Below, piece after piece: positions 1 to 11,560 of a stretch of DNA of 64,000 nt. Under the pieces are notes generated by a model. The model was given only the letters and a program-made list of their open reading frames with translations, was not told the origin of the DNA and made no database searches. Numbering within the stretch: the first letter of the stretch is position 1; every line of letters starts with the position of its first letter. Position numbers and translations under genes: made by a program. This DNA comes from Euptelea pleiosperma (lineage: Eukaryota; Streptophyta; Magnoliopsida; Ranunculales; Eupteleaceae), in NCBI GenBank assembly GCA_035048495.1, contig CM068552.1:28336154-28400153 (forward strand), in the 5' to 3' direction.

Positions 1-145
1 TGACTGTGCAATGTGAATCAATGCCGTCGAGACTTGGTCAAGAGGGTATTGGAGCAACTGCAAAGTTGAAGGGGTAGTACAAATTACTTTTGAATCTCAG
101 GGGGGTTATACTAAATTACCATTTTTTTTTTCAATTTTCTTTTAG

Positions 146-473
146 GATTGTGAGCTCAAAACCTTTTTTGAGGATAAGCACGCTAATGTCCCTCATCAAT
201 GGTAACGAGGGACCACAATTTAGATGTCACTAACCATACGGATGTTGAGCCCATGGCTAGGTGGAGCTACATACTAAATATCAGCCTGATTAGTGATTTC
301 AAACCATTGGATCTTTGTACCTCAAATAAAGCTCAAATTCTACGGATAAAACCAACCCAAGAAAACGACTCTAATCCAATGCATAAAAATTAACAATCAG
401 ATTAATTTATGGTCTGTAGATCCACCTACGGTTGGGCCAAAAGTAAATGAAGAAAGGTTTTGAGCTCACAATC
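146..473. repeat. Palindromic MITE-like element (family A), copy 1
   Basis: The outer arms are inverted copies of each other: about 20 bp containing TTGTGAGCTCAAAACC at 146-167 and its reverse complement ending at 473. The core at about 234-445 carries the family A signature seen many times in this window: GGATGTT, GTGGAGCTAC and CAGCCTGATTAGTGATTTC, then the inverted counterpart. It has no credible coding potential. The outer arms are not seen in the other copies. Confidence 0.6.
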
Positions 474-1366
474 ATAAAAAAAAAATCATAAAACAGGAAT
501 TTTGGCTTGTCCCCCTTATTTTATTAATGCAATTTGCATCACACCCAATATTTTTAAAATATTTGTGTCTCACCCAAGGTCATTATAGTCATTTAAAAAA
601 TAATGAGATGTCTCCATGGTCACCATGGTCAAAGGGTGAGATGCAAATATTGTGAAAACATTGGGTGAGTGTAAAACCCAGAAAATCATAAAAATGGTAT
701 TTTGGTAAATTTTAATTTTATGACCAATTTTCACATATTTTTCTTCATGAAATGCAATTATCTAATTGTCCTCGTCAATTTTCGGCCGATTCTGAGACAG
801 ATAAATTTTCAGGGTTTTTGAGCCGTCTCTTGCGGGCCCACATAAACTCAATAGGCCACAAATTTTTTATGGACTGTTTTGAGTCCCACGTGCGTAGTTT
901 TTTATGAACATTTTTATACCTGGCACGTGTGAATGTGTGTATGGGTATTATATGCCTCATGCGTGCACGGTCCCTATATTCATCACCCTACATCAATATT
1001 AATTTTCTGAAAAAAAATTATAATTATTATATAAGATAGATCAATTTGATCAATGAATGACCCTTGTATAAATATAATTATAAGCTAAATTGGGTATGTA
1101 CTAATACATTACCTTTAAGAAAACTAATCTTCCTTAACTAATGTGATAGAGTTAATTAAAAACTTAAGATATAAAACCCATTTTTCCAAATTGTTCTAAC
1201 CTTGACCCAAGCTACTAATTTAATAAAGAAAACCCAAAACTCCCATATCTTTAATATATGATTTTCCTTTATTATTTTTTTAAAACAAAGATTCTCAAAA
1301 CTAAAACCGTCCAACCCAAACCTCTATGCATGTACCTATCCCTTATCATTTTTTGTGCTTAAATGA
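474..1366. other. AT-rich intergenic DNA, nothing recognised
   Basis: The stretch is rich in A and T with scattered homopolymers. Short open frames here have no family resemblance. The last five bases, AATGA at 1362-1366, are the left target-site duplication of the retrotransposon that follows. Confidence 0.6.
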
Positions 1367-2923
1367 TGAAATTTCACCGGTTCGTTCTCTTTAACTCAAT
1401 ATACCTAGAAGAAGGGGTTGATTAGGTATTTAAAATTATTTATACCTACACAGTTTTACCGGTCTATGGTAAAGGAATAAAATCGCATGCCTTAGTTGTT
1501 TGATAAAAGATTATCACAACTGACTCAAATCGAATATACCTCCGTGGTATATTTTATTTTCGTCGTTTGATCTAATCAAAATATATTGCGGAATACAAAC
1601 AAACAATCACACAGGACAAGAAAATTTTACGTAGAAACCTTAGCCAAGGAAAAACCACGGGACCATGTCCAGCCAGAAAGTATCACTAACTGAAAAGTTA
1701 AACGAAACAAAGGTTACCTACGCAGCACCGTTGCAAATACAACTTCCAACCTTAACCAAGGCCTACTGCCGATACGTCCACGTCCTCTAAATCAACGCTA
1801 CGAATCTACGTGCGCCCTTCTAGTCAAGAAGCCTTGTACACTTGTTCAGTTTGGTACACCCCAAACCTACCGTCGATCGGCTCCTCTGATCTTAATTCTC
1901 AACACTCCCGCCTTTGCAGAAGGTGAAGGTTTCAGTACACCCTGAACCTTAAGTTGCTCAATTGGTGTTGAGTCATACTGGTACACTTAGGCTACTAGGT
2001 CAAATATAGAAGTGGAAGACCTAAGTCGAGGAAAGGATCAAGCAATTGGCTTTGATCAAGAAGAGAACAAGCTCACAAGATATGAATGAAAAATAAGCTT
2101 CTTGCTCTTCGAATGGACACTCTAATAAATATAACATTTTCTTCTTTCTCTTGAAGATTGAGTCACTCTGTGTCTCTGTGTGTCTTTAGATAAGGCATAG
2201 AAGGGTTGTGTTTATAGAATTCCAAGACCCTGAGTCGTGCAAAATGTGGGATAATAGAACCATGAATTTTGGATCTGAGAAAGGCCAATTATGTGCATGG
2301 TCCAATCGATTGTACACTGGGTCCAATCGATTGGGGATAAGTGTCCAATCGATTGGGCTCAATAAGATTTCTGTTCCGAATGCAACAATCGATTACACAG
2401 GGTTCTCCAATCGATTTGACTCAGATAACTTTCTGTCCCGAAGGCTCCAATCGATTTGACTCAGATAAGTTTCTATCCTGAAGACTCTAATCGATTTCAC
2501 AGAGTCTCCAATCGATTGGGCTGAAATAAGTTTCTGCATCGTAGACCAATCGATTGGGGATAAGTGTCCAATCGATTGGACTATCCCATTAGTCAATTTT
2601 ATTGACTTAGACTCGGGTCAGTCCAATGACTAAGTTTGACCATTATATTTTGTTCATTTTAACCAACTCCTATGGCCACTAAGTCACTTACCTTCCTAAT
2701 CGAGCATACACGATCGTTAACTGACAAATCGACAGTTACTCAGATGACTTCTGTCGTCAACCGTCTGATTCTTACTGTCTCTGTCTTTTAGTCTTCACGT
2801 AGTTGGCGAAGTATGTGTACCACGACATCTCCACACTACACTAGTGCTCGTAAGAACAATTACAAGAATGTTTTTATGTCAAACGGAATCTTTGCCAAAT
2901 TGAATATAAAAATATTCCTTACA
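1367..2923 (-). repeat. 3' LTR of the gag-only Copia element
   Basis: This is a 1557-bp repeat matching 5868-7545 closely along its length. About ten AATCGATT motifs lie at roughly 2300-2585, and a minus-strand TATA-like CTATAAA lies at 2211-2217. It is 121 bp shorter than its partner, mostly because the motif array is shorter. Confidence 0.92.
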
Positions 2924-2937
2924 ATCTCCCCCTTTAG
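2924..2937 (-). promoter_or_regulatory. Polypurine tract of the gag-only element
   Basis: On the minus strand the bases AAAGGGGGAGATTG directly precede the LTR start TGTAAGG. This is the position and composition of the plus-strand primer of Copia elements, and it fixes the orientation of the element. Confidence 0.75.
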
Positions 2938-4848
2938 CAATTTCGTGACAAAAAATATTTAATTATATAGAATGTAAAAAATAGAAAATACAATCACACC
3001 CTCTTACATGATTCACTCACTATCTCACACTCTTTTTTTGATAATCGAATAGATATAATGTAATGGCTTTTGATCTCTTCCCTGCACATTCTACCAATAA
3101 TACATCCTATGTAATATCATCGATAATCAATAAATCATTAAAATGCAGTTAGTTAATTATGCACATCATAAGTAGAGAAATTTGAAAAAATAATGCAAAA
3201 TTTTTCTCCCGCTATCTCATGCATCAGCTTATTTTTACAGCTATAATTTTCTCTCCCCCTTTTTGTTACAGATTGACAAAGGTATAGAAATATAAGCAAA
3301 TAACAAACATGCAATGAATATCATCATGAAGAACAAGTGCATAAGTGCAATATGATAACGAGTATAAAGACTAAAAGATATGCATGACAAATAGTCTAAA
3401 TACATCAATGGTTTAAATTTTGGTGAAACCTTCTAACAAATCATAAATCTTTTTCAAAAGAATTTTAAATTTTTAAATCATCTCTGAAAAGATTTACACT
3501 TACAGAACTCAAATCAGATCAATCTGGATTAAGTCGAATAAAAAAAATCAAATCTGAAGAATGCTAATATGCATGAAAAGTCAAGTTAAAATTCAATGCA
3601 TAATGAGTTTCAATGTGATTGGCACTAACAAATATCAAGCCTAGGATTTTAGACTTAACTACTCAGTTTAATCTTTAATAGTTCAAATGCAGTCAATCTA
3701 TGCCATTTATTAGAGCCAGTCAATCAAACTAGTTCATTTCAATTGAATTTTCAATTTCTTTCACTTAGGTGTACTGTGATCTGACTTTCCACTTCTTAGG
3801 GTACAAGACAGATGTTAGTAAAAATCTAAATACTTTACTCAAAATCTGGAGGTATCCTGTATCCAATCATGAAATCCTCATTAGAGCTAATAGGTTCTCA
3901 CTAACTCTCTATTTATAAGTGTATTTGCTAATGTGATTTCACATTACTTTTGTAACAAACATGGTTATTTCTTACTCACTTGTTTTACCAGAATTTTATT
4001 TTTCAAGTTCTCATCTTTTGACACTTGGTTGGTTTGGTAGCTTTCACACTCGGTCGGTATGGTATCCTCTGCAGCATTAAGTAATCGGATTTTTATATAG
4101 ATCGGGGTCATACAAATTTTACCACATCTACTTGAGGTAGCTCTTTCCATGGAGAACTATCGCACAGGGAAGCCAACAATCGATTATATTGCAATTTCTA
4201 AATCAACTAAAAGCAAGAACACAACTAGTTTGAAGTCATGAAAAGTAGAAGTTTATTCCTGATTCCCATAGAGTACTAGATTTATTACCTCAATCAAATC
4301 CAGTCTCAACCAGTGTCAGTCAGTGTGCATGTGAATAACAAGTTAAAACTTATAAACATCTACTAACTGATAATTAGTAAAAAAGACTAATCTTCTAAAT
4401 TTTCTAGAATTTTCTACAATGATCTAGTCTCAATTTACCTTGTGCTAAGTCCTGGTTCTAGAATTTTCTAGAGTCAATGCCCATCATATTAAAAGCAATT
4501 ATGCAATGCACAACTCTAAAACAAAGTCCTAACAAGACACAAACCAATTTTTGATTTTTAAATTTTCAAATTTTTTTTTTTAAATATATGAACTCAAAAC
4601 AATGCGAATAAGCAAAGATCTAAAAATAAATAGAAAACTATAAACAAAATAAAATTCTAAAATAAATTTAAACACTCAACTCATAAAAGATATATAATCA
4701 TAGAATAGATAAGAGTGTAAAAAACCACAATTATTCAATCAATGGGACAAGTGCCATTAGACTTCATAAGGAATTCATTCCAAATAGAATCTAGATTTAT
4801 CGGTCATTTCTTTCTCACCCATATGGTCTTATACCTTTTAGGAGTGTT
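2938..4848. other. Non-coding interior of the gag-only element
   Basis: These 1.9 kb lie downstream of gag in the element's sense. The sequence is A/T rich, has only short open frames, and shows no pol domain in any frame that I could recognise. It is either a remnant left after deletion of pol or sequence native to a non-autonomous family. Confidence 0.6.
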
Positions 4849-5757
4849 CTATTTCTTCGCCATTTGTTTAGACGGTGATAGAGGATTGACATTTTTCTTT
4901 TTATTTGTCCTCTTATTCTGAGCCCTTTGAGTCTGGGTGCCCTTGAGTTTCATAAGGTTAGCAATCTCTCTACTCAAGGCAACCGACTTTTGATGCAAGA
5001 CTGTCATTTTATGGAGTAGATCTCCTTGGTTCCCATATGATTTTCTCTTGCAATGAACAATTGTATCTCTTCTCTTTTGAAAACAATTCTTACTCAGGTG
5101 ACCTCTACCCCTATAGTAATTACAAACATGCACATGTATAACTGGTCTAGGTCTAGGTTGATCAACCTGAGATGTGGAAGGAACTTTGGCTTTTACAAAT
5201 TTAGTTCCTGAAGACAATGGAGTATTAGCAGTATCAATATATCCAAGTCCCCGCTTGTCTTCACATCTTTGTCTCACACTAAGAATCTCATTTAATTTCT
5301 CAGTGCTTTGAGAAATATAAGGCAAGCCTTTTTTCAGTTGTGCTAGATCAAGCTCAAGAGACTTCCTCTTCTCCATACAATCATGATATTCAGATTCAAT
5401 GGATTTAACTTTGTCTTGGAGACTAGCTTTCTCTTCTTCAAGCTGTCTAAAAATAATTTTATATTTTTCATGCTCACTTTCAAAAGATATTTTAGCATCC
5501 GTACAAGTTTGGAACTCGCATTCCAAGAACTTGTTTCTTTCTTGAAGAGATTTCTTCTTTTCCCTAAGCTGACCAACTAGCACAGATAATTCATTATTGT
5601 CTAGTTTACAAGCAGAATTTTCAGAGTCAAGAAATTCAACTCTATTAGTCAATTTCTTATTTGCTTTGGTCAGTCTATGACTTTCTTTATATAGCTCTTG
5701 ATAAGTAGTATAAAAATCACCTTGACCTTCACTGTCTGAGTCACTATGACTGTTCAT
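4849..5757 (-). CDS. SIRE-type Copia gag fragment (302 aa)
   Basis: This is an uninterrupted 302-codon frame inside the retrotransposon. Residues 1-20 are acidic and Ser-rich. Residues about 20-155 form a long, charged, heptad-like stretch that should be coiled coil. The LNEIL...KRGLGY segment at about 158-173 is typical of the C-terminal half of SIRE/Maximus gag. A zinc-knuckle remnant follows at about residues 212-225. It reads C-x2-Y-x4-H-x4-C, so the second Cys of the CCHC motif is Tyr and metal binding is probably impaired. The N-terminal UBN2-type gag domain of complete relatives is absent. The frame begins at an ATG about 110 bp from the LTR, which fits a short leader. Family membership is clear from the layout; whether the protein can form particles is unknown. 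Confidence 0.8.
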   Translation of the reverse strand: MNSHSDSDSEGQGDFYTTYQELYKESHRLTKANKKLTNRVEFLDSENSACKLDNNELSVLVGQLREKKKSLQERNKFLECEFQTCTDAKISFESEHEKYKIIFRQLEEEKASLQDKVKSIESEYHDCMEKRKSLELDLAQLKKGLPYISQSTEKLNEILSVRQRCEDKRGLGYIDTANTPLSSGTKFVKAKVPSTSQVDQPRPRPVIHVHVCNYYRGRGHLSKNCFQKRRDTIVHCKRKSYGNQGDLLHKMTVLHQKSVALSREIANLMKLKGTQTQRAQNKRTNKKKNVNPLSPSKQMAKK

Positions 5758-5854
5758 AGTGAACCCTTTCTTCGGCGTCTTTATAAATAAAAAGAATGAA
5801 CTGGTTTTACAGGAATCTAAATTCAGGTAATTAAACCTTAAATAAAATTACCCT

Positions 5855-5865
5855 CTCTGATAACA
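5855..5865 (-). promoter_or_regulatory. Primer-binding site (initiator-Met tRNA type, one mismatch)
   Basis: On the minus strand TGTTATCAGAG lies two bases inside the right LTR. The usual plant Copia primer site is TGGTATCAGAG, so one base differs. Its position confirms that the right LTR is the 5' LTR. Confidence 0.7.
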
Positions 5866-6710
5866 ATTGAAATTTCACCAGTTCGTTCTCTTTAACTCAA
5901 TATACCTAGAAGGGGGGTTGATTAGGTATTTAAATTTATTTATACCTACACAGTTTTATCGGTCTATGGTAAGGGAATAAAATCGCATGTCTTAGTTGTT
6001 TGATAAAAGATTATCACAACCGACTCAAATCGAATATACCTCCATGGTATATTTTCTTTTCGTCGTTTGATCTAATCAGAATATATTGCGGAATACAAAC
6101 AAACAATAACACAAGATAAGAGATTTTTACGTGGAAACCTTAGCCAAGGAAAAACCACGGGACCATGTCTAGATAGAAAGTATCACTAACTGAAAAGTTA
6201 AACGTAACAAAGGTTACCTACGCAGCACCGTTGCAAATATAGCTTCCAACCTTAGCCAAGGCCTACTGCAGATGCGTCCACGTCCTCTAAATCAACGCTA
6301 CGAATCCACGTGCACCCTTCCAGTCAAGAAGTCTTGTCCGCTAGTTCAGTTTGGTACACCCCAAACCTACCGTCGATCGGCTCCTCCGATCTTAATTCTC
6401 AACACTCCCACCTTTGCAGAAGGTGAAGGATTCAGTACACCCTGAACCTTAAGTTGCTCAATTGGTGTTGAGTTATACTGGTACACTTAGGCTACTAGGT
6501 CAAATATAGAAGTGGAAGACCTAAGCTGAGGAAAGGATCAAGCTCTTGGCTTTGATCAAGAAGAGAACAAGCTCACAAGATATGAATGAAAAATAAGCTT
6601 CTTGCTCTTCGAATGGACACTCTAATAAATATAACATTTTCTTCTTTCTTTTGAAGATTGAGTCACTCTGTGTCTCTGTGTGTCTTTAGAGAAGGCATAG
6701 AAGGGTTGTG

Positions 6711-6717
6711 TTTATAG
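6711..6717 (-). promoter_or_regulatory. Putative TATA box of the LTR promoter
   Basis: CTATAAACAC reads on the minus strand. The same position in the third LTR copy (63692-63699) reads TATAAATA, the plant TATA consensus. It sits about 80 bp downstream of the ATCGAT array, the expected order for U3 enhancer repeats and core promoter. Confidence 0.55.
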
Positions 6718-6799
6718 AATTCCAAGACTCTGAGTCGTACAGAATGTGGGATAATAGAACCATGAATTTCGGATCTGAGAAAGGCCAATTATGTGCATG

Positions 6800-7205
6800 G
6801 TCCAATCGATTGTACAATGGGTCCAATCGATTAGGCCATGTCCAATCGATTGGGGATAAGTGTCCAATCTATTGGGCTCAATAAGATTTCTATTCCGAAG
6901 GCACCAATCGATTACACAGGGTTCTCCAATCGATTTGACTTAGATAACTTTCTGTCCCAAAGGCTCCAATCGATTTCTCAGAGTCTCCAATCGATTTGAC
7001 TTAGATAAGTTTCTGTCCCAAAGACTCTAATCGATTTCACAGAGTCTCCAATCAATTTGACTCAGATAAGGTTGTCTCGAAGACTCCAATCGATTTCATA
7101 GAGTCTCTAATCGATTGGGCTGAAGTAAGTTTCTGCCTCATAGATTCCAATCGATTACACATAGTCTCCAATCGATTGGGGATAAGTGTCCAATCGATTG
7201 GACTA
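6800..7205. repeat. Array of AATCGATT motifs in U3
   Basis: Irregular tandem units of about 20-40 bp each contain the palindrome ATCGAT, mostly as CCAATCGATT. The units alternate between two spacer types, one with TTTCACAGAGTCT and one with GACTCAGATAAGTTTCTG. Copy number differs between the two LTRs of the same element. Confidence 0.85.
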
Positions 7206-7545
7206 TCCCATTAGTCAATTTTATTGACTTAGACTCGGGTCAGTCCAATGACTAAGTTTGACCATTATATTTTGTTCATTTTAACCAATTTCTATGGCCA
7301 CTAAGTCACTTACCTTCTTAATCGAGCGTACATGACCGTTAACTGACAAATCGGCACTTACTCAGATGACTCCTGTCATCAACTATCTGATTCTTGATGT
7401 CTTTGTCTTTTAGTCTTCACGTAGTTGGTGAAGTATGTGTACCACGACATCTCCACACTACACTAGTGCTCGTAAGAACGGTTACAAGAATGTTTTTATG
7501 TCAAACGGAATCTTTGTCAAATTGAATATGAAAATATTCCTTACA

Positions 7546-9255
7546 AATGAAACACAATAATAAACCCAAGTCTAAACCTATTGTTGACCCTTTGTTGACC
7601 TAATCCTACCCCCACTCCATCACGCCTCTCACTTTTGATCCTAAACCTAATGTGAGCCAGCTCCAAAAGCCTAGAGCATCACTACCGTTCAAAAATTTCC
7701 TCTAACATATAAATATCAAAAGAAAACCCATGGTGGATCAACCCTACCAAAAAGGTTGTTGCCCCATTGTTCAAACTCCAGCAGTATTGACGGTTGCTTT
7801 GCCATCCTCATCTTAAGAAGATTCGAAAGAATTGCTGCTACAACCAGAATTGGAGCCGTCATCTTCCTTTGAGACATCCACCACGTGAGCAACACATCTC
7901 TCCACATCAATCTTGCACCGTTCAGCCACATTAAGGTATGTAACCCTAAACCTAATTGGATAAGCTATAAACACTCATCATCATCCAACCTTTTCCCATT
8001 TGTTAATTATAACTTCAACCCCACATCCTTCCATGAGCACCACGTTAATTTTGTAGCTAGAGAGAAGTCCAACCGTCACCTCCATCCCTTGAGGAAATCT
8101 CCACCATTAGGCACCTCTCCATCTTGAACCTCTACCGTTAATTAAACTAGATCCCTCCTCTAGCTATCACTTCAACCAGACAACAATACTCCTTAAGGTA
8201 ATCTTCTTTTTCTTTTTATCTTAGTGTTTTTTTATTTTTATTTTTGGAATAAACTCCCTTTCACTATAGGCCATGGCCATTGAAAATGTCGGACTCTTAG
8301 TTTAATGTGTGGGCATACCTATCTCCTAATCTTAGAGCAAAGGTTGTCATGTCCGAATTCTTTATATGGCTCCATACTAGTGCTTAGATGGATGCAATGG
8401 CCTGTTTATGGACATCGTTATAATCTGATTAATTCTCTCATCATAAACCCAATTTGATCAACAGATCTAAGCCATTGGATCAGTTTCACACAATTTTGTT
8501 ACGTGAGAACCAAGGACCCGTATTGAGTTGCTACCGCCATACTCTAGCTTCATAGGTTGGAAACTCTAGCAACCGTAGGAAAGTACAGCTCACCACATCG
8601 GGAAAGTTGTAGCTGACTCCTTCCATTCAGTCATGCTCTCCATTGTGGACTCGATCTCATCTCCACCTTCATCACTTCCTCAACTGGGCAGTCACTTTTT
8701 TTCAAGTACGTGTTCACCAACTAGCCACAGTTATATCATCCTTAGCTAAAAACCAAAGTGGACGTTGGTTCCAAACTTCTACTACTTTTACCCCATTATT
8801 ATATCAAGCCAATGGTTGAAATCGAACCCAACAATATGCCCAAATCCAACGATCAGTGATCTCCATCTTTAACAATTATTTTAAGGCTCACATAGCAGTT
8901 AACACCCCATTGTTGTGCCATCGCAGTCGACTGATCCGATAGGCTACATGTGTATTCCTTCCACCCTAAATAGTTGCCATAACCGATAAACCCTCATTTG
9001 ACCGCGTAGCAAACTAGTTCCATGGTCAATCAATCCACTCAGTAACAGCTCATACCCTCCATGCAACCCTTGCTAATCACCCAAAAATGACATTAATCTC
9101 ATAGTCCAACACGTTACTTCCATCTTGATTAGTTTTGTTTTGTTCCTTTTAGTTCATTTCCATTAGATCAGGCCGTACCCTTCCTTGTTACATGGTTAAT
9201 GGAATTGTCATATGATGATTACTATCCAATTAGAATACTAAAATCTTACCACTAT
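7546..9255. other. Intergenic DNA, nothing recognised
   Basis: Apart from the right target duplication AATGA at 7546-7550, I see no gene, terminal repeats or tRNA-like sequence in these 1.7 kb. Short open frames here lack domain resemblance. Confidence 0.5.
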
Positions 9256-9258
9256 TAA

Positions 9259-9259
<1 letters not shown>

Positions 9260-9309
<50 letters not shown>
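9260..9309. repeat. Compound (AT)n(AG)n microsatellite
   Basis: About 15 AT units run directly into about 10 AG units. Confidence 0.95.
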
Positions 9310-9589
9310 CGATAATACTCTGACCCTTTTTCGACACAAACGAGCATAACGGTCCAATAACCTCGGGTTGAATTTACACGAAGAGGACCAACTAAAGAAC
9401 TAAGGTGAAATCTTGGAAAGCGATCAAAGGTAGGTACCCTTCCCATGATTCTCTCAGTACTAGTTAAAAACTTGTGAGCATGTTTTTATTGTAAATGATA
9501 GCCGGTTTCATATTAGAGATCTCTTGCATAGATATTTACATTTTCAGTAATTTCTCATATATATGAAGGCATGCATTGTATTTTCGATT

Positions 9590-10320
9590 CAGAAGCGATA
9601 AAGCAAGTTGGGAGTGAGTTCTCCAAGGTGAAAGACCCGAAAACCCCGGGAAGACCCCCAGTGTGGGTTGTGTATTACTTTTGATTAATTGTTCATGTAT
9701 TCATTACGATCGTGATATTACTATTTTGACAATTTAATCTATGTGAATATGTCTATATTCTTGTATTGTTTGAATAATGTTTGAGGTGAAAACCCGAATG
9801 AGCGTTTGGCTCACTCCTACAACTGCCACTTTCAGATTTGGATGAGACCGAGACGCACGAAGAAGGGTACGATGAGGAACTACAACCAGTGGTCGGAATA
9901 GGCGATGAGATATGCGAACCCGATGAGCATGAATCGAACTTTGAAGAAGAACATTATTAGCGGTTTTGCTTTTAATTGCTTATAAATTCGTGTAATAAAT
10001 TCATTACTTTATATTATTTGGATTGTGGAATAGATGAGACCTTTTGGAGAATCGTGATTAATAGATTGTCAGTTCTTTTAAATTTTAAAGTTCTTTTTGA
10101 CTTTGTGTGTCACGGATGATGTTAGTTACCAGAGATTATGATTTTGAGATCTTATTAAATTTTTGAACTATCGATATCTAGTGGTAAGTTGTGAAATTCT
10201 ATTTTCCTTTATTATTTTCACATCCTAGATTTCGAGTAAACGGGCCGATCCACAGGCATTCGGGTCAGGGTTCGGGTGCTGAAATTCGGGGCTTGATCGT
10301 GAGATGCAAATTGCATCAAT
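9590..10320 (+). repeat. Possible chromovirus (Del/Tekay-like) LTR remnant
   Basis: The stretch contains AATGAGCGTTTGGCTCACTC followed by a T-rich tract ending in CAG. It ends with repeated GGTTCGGG-type sequence. I associate both features with LTRs of Tekay/Del Ty3 elements. A 40-codon acidic frame ends at a stop near 9960. No partner LTR or coding domain is visible nearby, so this rests on resemblance only. Confidence 0.3.
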
Positions 10321-10584
10321 AAAGTAAGAGGGTAAAGCAAAATAGCCCCTATTTTTTATTGATTTAGGAAGGGGCTGGAAGAAGCTTCTTTTTTCTCTCC
10401 TTTGTTATCTGCTTTACCGAGTAGGGAGAGAAATCCCAAAAATTGTTCTCCCGGTTGCCCGGTTCATACACTACCAAGTGTCATTCTTTAGTTCTGCGGC
10501 TACACAATGGATGACCAGCGCAGCCGGACTGAAGATTAATTCATTACTCTTTCATTTTATTTTTTGTTAAAACCCCAGTTTATC

Positions 10585-10836
10585 TTTTCTTCTTCGGTGT
10601 CCCCACACACATTGGTGATGGGACTAGTCCTCCGGGACTCTTACCCTAGCCTTCCCGTGCACACACCACGGTTTACGCAAGGGGCGCAATCTCAAACTCA
10701 CGACCTTGGGGAGCATACCCAAGTCGCTACATCTTACCACTAAACTCCCGTTAAATCTTCCCTAGCAGTGAAAGCCACAACGCACAATACTAGCCACATG
10801 GCACACTCTTAGTGCACGCTGACCGTATGGATGTTT
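10585..10836 (-). mobile_element. tRNA-derived SINE-like repeat
   Basis: Read on the minus strand, the head (about 10760 leftward) contains TTTAGTGGTAAG and GGTCGTGAGTTTGAGA. These are spaced and composed like the A and B boxes of a tRNA-derived pol III promoter. They are followed by a unique tail running towards 10585. No clear target duplication was found, and the A box is degenerate. Confidence 0.45.
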
Positions 10837-10992
10837 GGGGCGCAGTCTCAAACTCACGACCTTGGGGAGCATACCCAAGTCGCTACATCTTACCACTAAA
10901 CTCCTATTAAATCTTCCCTAGCAGTGAAAGCCACAACGCACAATACTAGCCACATGGCACACTCTTAGTGCACGCTGACCGTATGGATGTTT
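10681..10992. repeat. 156-bp tandem duplication of the SINE head and MITE edge
   Basis: 10681-10836 and 10837-10992 are nearly identical, differing at only a few positions. Each unit runs from GGGGCGCA through the tRNA-like head to ATGTTTGG. The second unit leads into a full family A MITE. Confidence 0.9.
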
Positions 10993-11242
10993 GGCCAGTC
11001 CCTCGGTGGACCTGCAAACCAAAACTCGATTGGTTATTTCTAACCGATTCGATTGAAGTTATTTCATGGGTTCATTTTAATCGTGGGAATGTGAGCATTG
11101 TAGACCATTATCTGATGTACAAAGATCCAAAGGTTTGAAATCACTAATCAAACTGATTGTTGGTTGTAGGTCCACCTAGGGATTGCCAAAATATCCATAC
11201 AGTCAAAATCCTCTAAGAGTGTGCCATGTGGCTCATATTGCG
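10938..11242. repeat. Palindromic MITE-like element (family A), copy 2
   Basis: The left arm reads GCCACATGGCACACTCTTAG, then GGATGTTTGGCCAGTCCCT. The right arm is the inverted counterpart, ending GTGCCATGTGGCTCATATTG. The centre is non-coding. Confidence 0.75.
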
Positions 11243-11560
11243 CCTTGTCATCAAAGTTTTACTCATGGGCAACTGCCCACCCTCGAGAAAATTATCACTA
11301 ATCCTCTTGGTGATTACTGATAATTGTGTCAAAGAGAAAAACTACAGGTATAAGAGCACGCCGACCATAAGAGGAAGGTTTAAAGGAGGCCGTTTTAACG
11401 GTTAAACGGACTAGGGGTGTTACCGTTTAAATGGCCATTAAAATGGATTGAAACGGCAAAAATGGAAAAAAAAAAAAAAAAAAAACAGAATTAAACGGAT
11501 TTTAACGGATGCTGTGGCCAACCCCAGTTGAGCAGATATGCAAGCTTATATATCTCAAAC

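Larger units (their letters stand above)
1367..7545 (-). mobile_element. Complete gag-only Copia LTR retrotransposon (SIRE/Maximus-like, TR-GAG type)
   Basis: Two long direct repeats (1367-2923 and 5868-7545) flank an internal region of 2.9 kb. AATGA stands directly outside both ends (1362-1366 and 7546-7550), a perfect 5-bp target-site duplication. Read on the minus strand, each LTR begins TGTAAGG and ends in TTTCA. A purine tract (AAAGGGGGAGATTG) abuts the left LTR and a near-match to the initiator-Met tRNA primer site abuts the right one, so transcription runs right to left. The only coding region is a SIRE-type gag fragment. I see no protease, integrase, reverse transcriptase or RNase H in the 1.9 kb that follows gag. 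It would therefore depend on a partner element for its enzymes. The two LTRs differ mainly in the number of ATCGAT repeats and in scattered substitutions. Confidence 0.92.
5868..7545 (-). repeat. 5' LTR of the gag-only Copia element
   Basis: This 1678-bp LTR lies next to the primer-binding site. Its U3 part carries about thirteen intact AATCGATT motifs plus two mutated ones (6800-7205). A minus-strand TATA-like CTATAAA lies at 6711-6717, just downstream of the array in the sense of transcription. Confidence 0.92.

Noticed and set aside
2208..2596. Short peptides rich in SNR and QSIG repeats over the ATCGAT arrays
   Set aside because: They are translations of the LTR motif array, present in both strands and all copies, without a start context or conservation.
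9842..9960. Acidic 40-codon frame as the last exon of an unknown gene
   Set aside because: An acceptor-like CAG precedes it but no partner exon was found. The surroundings resemble an LTR, so it is not listed as a gene.
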